IMG/VR virus record: IMGVR_UViG_3300049740_001473
Location: 1-50,062 of that record
Length of the DNA: 50,062 nt
From: a virus
Direction: 5' to 3' (one strand)
The notes beneath the pieces were generated by a model, which was given only the letters and a program-made list of their open reading frames with translations, was not told the origin of the DNA and searched no databases. Below, piece after piece: positions 46,926 through 50,062 of this stretch (the stretch's first letter is position 1; every line of letters begins with the position of its first letter). Position numbers and translations under genes: made by a program.

Positions 46926-47666
46926 ATGAATATGAAAAAATTATTAGAGTCAATGGACAACATCGAAGAGTGTGGCATGAATGCTAGTGCTGATCCAATG
47001 ATGGCGCCAAAGCCAGCAGACGAAGGTATGCCAGTATCTATGAACATTAGTTTAAATGCTAGTGGTGAAAAGAATGTATCAGACTTAATTAACATGATGA
47101 AAAATGCAGGCATGGGCGGCGCAGCTGAAGTTACTCCAGATATGATGCCACCACGTCAAGACATGGAAAGACTACGTGATATTGTAGACGAGCCAGCAGA
47201 TGGATTAGCACCTGATGCAGATCAACTACCAGCAGAGCCAGAAATGGAACCTTCATTAGGTAAAGAAGAGATTGCTACGGACGACGAAGCTGATGTTGAA
47301 GGATATGCTAACGAACCAGAGCCAGCATACGGCGATATGTCAGATGTGATACCAGACGGTAATGATTTAAACCGTAAGAAGAAATCACACCCACCAGTAG
47401 CAGGTGGTGATAATCCTATGGCACTTGCTGACGAAGATGAAACTACATATGCTATCAGAGGCAAAAGTCCTGAAGCACAAGAAGAATTATCACGTAAAGC
47501 AAATGCAAGTAGTGCAATGGAATCAAACATTAAATCAAAGCTAATGTCTGCACTTGCTGAAAAGAAAAAGCAACCAGATCTAAATGACGACGGCAAGAAT
47601 GACTTTAAAGATGTTCAGATTGCACGTAAGAACGCAGCAGCAAAAGCAGCAGCTAAAAAGAAATAA
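46926..47666 (+). CDS. Acidic, low-complexity protein with C-terminal EF-hand-like loop (possible scaffold/core protein)
   Basis: A 246-residue protein starting at the ATG at 46926 (GGAG 7 nt upstream); earlier in-frame starts lie within the previous gene. It is rich in M, D, E, P and A, with long disordered-looking tracts (residues 75-150). Near the C-terminus, D218-x-N220-x-D222-G-x-x-D226-F-x-D229 forms an EF-hand/dockerin-type calcium loop, followed by a very basic A-K-A-A-A-K-K-K tail. The acidic body with basic tail recalls prohead core or internal head proteins, but this is inference. A strong terminator follows the gene, closing the operon before the large terminase. Confidence 0.7.
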   Translation: MNMKKLLESMDNIEECGMNASADPMMAPKPADEGMPVSMNISLNASGEKNVSDLINMMKNAGMGGAAEVTPDMMPPRQDMERLRDIVDEPADGLAPDADQLPAEPEMEPSLGKEEIATDDEADVEGYANEPEPAYGDMSDVIPDGNDLNRKKKSHPPVAGGDNPMALADEDETTYAIRGKSPEAQEELSRKANASSAMESNIKSKLMSALAEKKKQPDLNDDGKNDFKDVQIARKNAAAKAAAKKK

Positions 47667-47696
47667 GAACGTTCTACCGACAGAGCGAACGGACCC

Positions 47697-47724
47697 AAAT
47701 AGCACCTTAGGGTGCTATTTTTTT
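47697..47724 (+). terminator. Rho-independent terminator before the large terminase gene
   Basis: A perfect 10-bp stem (AAATAGCACC with GGTGCTATTT), a TTAG loop and a T-run continuing to 47724. The next late motif starts at 47727. Confidence 0.92.
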
Positions 47725-47726
47725 GA

Positions 47727-47734
47727 CTAAATAT
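47727..47734 (+). promoter_or_regulatory. T4-late-type promoter (CTAAATAT) abutting the large terminase start
   Basis: CTAAATAT is followed by TACT and the ATG at 47739. The terminator T-run ends 2 nt upstream, so this promoter probably makes most terminase mRNA, which would be leaderless. Confidence 0.65.
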
Positions 47735-47738
47735 TACT

Positions 47739-49319
47739 ATGGCAGCATCATTAGACGGCGTCTTAATTAAAAAGGCGAACAAACAAGAAACATTTACCGA
47801 AGAGCAATTAGCAGATCTAATGGCATGTATGGATCCTGAAACAGGATACTTGCATTTTGCAAAACACTTTGCATATATACAGCATCCAGTAAAGGGTAAG
47901 TTACTATATGATCCTTTTGAGTATCAACTCGGATTAATGGATAGTTATCATAATTTTAGATTTAACATAAACATGATGCCTAGACAAACAGGTAAAACTA
48001 CGTGTGCTAGTATATACCTAGCATGGTATGCAATGTTTATTCCAGACCAGACAATACTTATTGCTGCACACAAGTATACTGGTGCCCAAGAGATTATGTC
48101 TCGTATACGCTTTGTTTATGAAAGTTGTCCTGATCACGTTAGAGCAGGTGTTACAAGTTACAACAAAGGTTCGATAGAGTTTGAGAATGGAAGTCGAATA
48201 GTTAGCCAAACAACAACAGGCAACACAGGACGTGGTATGTCAATTTCATTACTATACTGTGACGAATTTGCATTTGTTATGCCTAATATTGCCGAAGAAT
48301 TTTGGACATCAATATCACCTACACTAGCAACAGGTGGTCGTGCTATTATTACATCAACACCAAACTCAGACGAAGATACGTTTGCTACTATTTGGAAACA
48401 AGCAGAAGATAAGTTTGATGCGCATGGCAACGAACAAGAAGTAGGCACTAATGGATTTCATAGTTTTAGATCAGAGTGGCATGAACACCCTGACCGCGAT
48501 GAGAAATGGAAAGAAGAAGAAATTGGACGTATTGGTGAAGAGAAGTTTCGCCGTGAATATGGTTGTGAGTTCTTAGTCTTTGATGAAACTTTAATTAATT
48601 CAATTAAACTAGCAGCAATGGAAGGTCAAAGTCCGTTAGTAAATATGGGACAAACACGTTGGTATAAAAAGCCAACAGCTGATTGTACATATGCAGTTGC
48701 ACTAGATCCTTCAATGGGAACTGGTGGCGATAACGCTGCTATACAAGTATTTGAATTACCTAGTTACGAACAAGTTGCAGAATGGCAACATAACACAACG
48801 GCTATACCTGGACAGATCAGAGTGTTGTCGGACATCTGTAATTATCTTGTTACTGAAACTGGTAATCCAAACGGAATTTACTGGAGCGTAGAGAACAATG
48901 GTATAGGCGAGGCTGCCCTTATCGTTATAAACGACTTCGGTGAAGAGAACATTCCAGGTCTGTTCGTCAGTGAGCCTATCCGCAAAGGACACGTTCGTAA
49001 ATTCCGTAAGGGCTTTAATACTACACATAGTACAAAAATTACAGCGTGTAGTAGACTAAAAACAATGATCGAGAATGACAAGATGATTATACACAGCAAG
49101 CCGTTCTTATCTGAACTTAAGAACTATATTGCAACTGGATCTAGTTATCAAGCTAAACTAGGTCAAACAGATGATTTAGTTAGTGCAACCCTTCTTGCAA
49201 TAAGGATGATGGCAGTACTTAAAGATTGGGATCCTAGAATCTATAATACATTTACACAAGCTGAGAATATGGATGATTATGATCCTCCAATGCCGATCTT
49301 CATAAGTACCAATTATTGA
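47739..49319 (+). CDS. gp17: Large terminase subunit (packaging ATPase/nuclease), gp17-like
   Basis: The motor that pumps DNA into the prohead and cuts it. It has 526 residues versus 610 in T4. The ATPase domain shows Walker A P-R-Q-T-G-K-T-T (81-88), Walker B L-L-Y-C-D-E-F (171-177) and a coupling motif T-S-T-P-N (206-210). The RNase H-like nuclease domain has D323 in A-L-D-P-S-M-G, E385 in W-S-V-E-N-N-G and D478/D479 in G-Q-T-D-D-L, corresponding to the T4 acidic triad. All expected residues are present, so it should be active. The start has no Shine-Dalgarno; the late motif ends 4 nt before the ATG. Its TGA stop overlaps the next late promoter. Confidence 0.95.
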   Translation: MAASLDGVLIKKANKQETFTEEQLADLMACMDPETGYLHFAKHFAYIQHPVKGKLLYDPFEYQLGLMDSYHNFRFNINMMPRQTGKTTCASIYLAWYAMFIPDQTILIAAHKYTGAQEIMSRIRFVYESCPDHVRAGVTSYNKGSIEFENGSRIVSQTTTGNTGRGMSISLLYCDEFAFVMPNIAEEFWTSISPTLATGGRAIITSTPNSDEDTFATIWKQAEDKFDAHGNEQEVGTNGFHSFRSEWHEHPDRDEKWKEEEIGRIGEEKFRREYGCEFLVFDETLINSIKLAAMEGQSPLVNMGQTRWYKKPTADCTYAVALDPSMGTGGDNAAIQVFELPSYEQVAEWQHNTTAIPGQIRVLSDICNYLVTETGNPNGIYWSVENNGIGEAALIVINDFGEENIPGLFVSEPIRKGHVRKFRKGFNTTHSTKITACSRLKTMIENDKMIIHSKPFLSELKNYIATGSSYQAKLGQTDDLVSATLLAIRMMAVLKDWDPRIYNTFTQAENMDDYDPPMPIFISTNY

Positions 49320-49325
49320 TAAATA
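49318..49325 (+). promoter_or_regulatory. T4-late-type promoter (GATAAATA) overlapping the terminase stop
   Basis: The terminase TGA stop provides the first bases of TGATAAATAC; CAAT and the ATG at 49330 follow. The 16-base string GATAAATACAATATGA is identical to that at the HNH start. Confidence 0.6.
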
Positions 49326-49329
49326 CAAT

Positions 49330-50062
49330 ATGAAAGATTTAGATACAATAGGTAAAGATTTATTTGACAAAATCCGTGGCCGCTTCTCTAGTGTAACTAT
49401 TGGAGGCGAAGACGGTAAAGTTACCAATGAACCATCTGAAGCAAGATTTTTTGATTTTGAATATCAAGAATCAGGCAGAGCATTAGGTAATGTAAGTGTT
49501 CAGATAAGTGAAGATGACGGACTTACAATAATTTATTCTAAGGACATTGTTGCAAATGAAGATAGTGTAACAAAAGATAACTGGTTTAATTTTTTAAAAG
49601 ATATGAGGCAATTCAGTAAGAAACGCCTACTAGACTTTGATGTAAGAGACATTACTAAATCAAATTTAACAAAAAGAGATTACAAGTTTTTATCAAAAAA
49701 ACGTTTCGGGGACAGTAACATGAACGAATCAAAACTATATGGTACAGCACGTACTAGCTATCAAAAGGTTGGCGAAGCACGTATAATGATCAAGCACACA
49801 GAAAATATAAATTTAGAAGCATCCAATCCACGTACAAAAAAGATTGGCACTATCTACATTGAAAGTGCAGGCGGCGAAAGATTCAAGTATCCATTTAAGC
49901 ACCTAAGCGGTGCAAGAGCAATGGCTCGTCACGTAGCAGAAGGCGGCAACTTATATGATGACTTTGGTTCGCACATTATTGGACTATCAGAAGAGATGGC
50001 AAAACTACGCAAGTTTAAATCATACATGGGTCGCTCAGCAGTAATGGCAGAAAGCCTAAGCG
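49330..50062 (+). CDS. Conserved marine T4-like protein, 3' truncated by window edge
   Basis: The frame is open from the ATG at 49330 to the last base (244 codons seen), so the stop lies outside the window. The N-terminal third has an R-F-F-D-F-E-Y and V-S-V-Q-I-S segment. The middle carries F-L-K-D-M-R-Q-F-S-K-K-R-L-L-D-F-D-V-R-D and R-D-Y-K-F-L. The visible end includes I-E-S-A-G-G-E-R-F-K-Y-P-F-K-H-L-S-G-A-R-A-M-A-R-H and an M-G-R-S motif. I recall similar hypothetical or virion-associated proteins downstream of gp17 in cyanophages; no catalytic signature is evident. It is predicted to be transcribed from the late motif that overlaps the terminase stop, without a leader. Confidence 0.75.
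   Translation, partial: MKDLDTIGKDLFDKIRGRFSSVTIGGEDGKVTNEPSEARFFDFEYQESGRALGNVSVQISEDDGLTIIYSKDIVANEDSVTKDNWFNFLKDMRQFSKKRLLDFDVRDITKSNLTKRDYKFLSKKRFGDSNMNESKLYGTARTSYQKVGEARIMIKHTENINLEASNPRTKKIGTIYIESAGGERFKYPFKHLSGARAMARHVAEGGNLYDDFGSHIIGLSEEMAKLRKFKSYMGRSAVMAESLS

Noticed and set aside
1-50062. tRNA genes or cyanophage auxiliary metabolic genes (photosynthesis, carbon metabolism)
   Set aside because: None recognised by eye in the few non-coding spacers or among the predicted products.

Overview
The window is a piece of a T4-like myovirus genome, very probably a marine one (cyanophage- or pelagiphage-type). The DNA is AT-rich and almost fully coding. The genes recognisable by motif and family resemblance are T4-type neck (gp13, gp14), sheath terminator (gp15), sheath (gp18), tube (gp19), head-completion nuclease (gp4) and terminase (gp16, gp17). 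Many genes are preceded by a T4-late-type promoter (A/C-TAAATA-C/T). No host genes, tRNAs, CRISPR arrays or photosynthesis genes were seen. Host assignment (cyanobacteria versus other marine bacteria) is inference.

Region 1 (1-34114, + strand) is a fibre and appendage cluster. It opens inside a repeat-containing structural gene. Two tandem copies of a two-gene cassette follow (small cap-like protein plus fibre-like protein, 1760-2672 and 2749-3721), then a short fibre protein, then one uninterrupted 9270-residue ORF (4250-32062). This giant protein has an N-terminal cap resembling the small cassette proteins, two possible carbohydrate-binding modules, a very long shaft built from several interleaved repeat families, and a cyanophage-type fibre C-terminus. 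It is followed without any gap by a 683-residue fibre protein with a different C-terminal domain. The promoter at 3761 is the last one I see before 34114, so a late message of about 30 kb is implied.

Region 2 (34111-37117, - strand) is a late operon gp14-gp15-NUDIX hydrolase. It is fired from one half of a palindromic pair of divergent late promoters at 37123-37143; the other half fires gp13 on the + strand.

Region 3 (37916-38647, - strand) is a small non-structural island. It holds a DUF3310-like gene with a textbook sigma70 promoter (TTGACA, 17 nt, TATAAT), hence probably early, and an HNH nuclease gene.

Region 4 (38703-50062, + strand) carries an enlarged tail sheath, the tail tube, a probable tube initiator/cap (gp48/gp54-like), a small protein, gp4-like nuclease, a membrane-anchored protein, a sulfotransferase, the small terminase, two probable virion/scaffold proteins, the large terminase and a partial conserved gene. 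Several transcription units are separated by compact terminator-promoter junctions. Five genes have the late promoter only 4-5 nt before the ATG and no Shine-Dalgarno, which predicts leaderless late mRNAs. The most striking items are the giant fibre ORF, this two-class late start architecture, the palindromic divergent promoter, and the sulfotransferase inside the packaging cluster.
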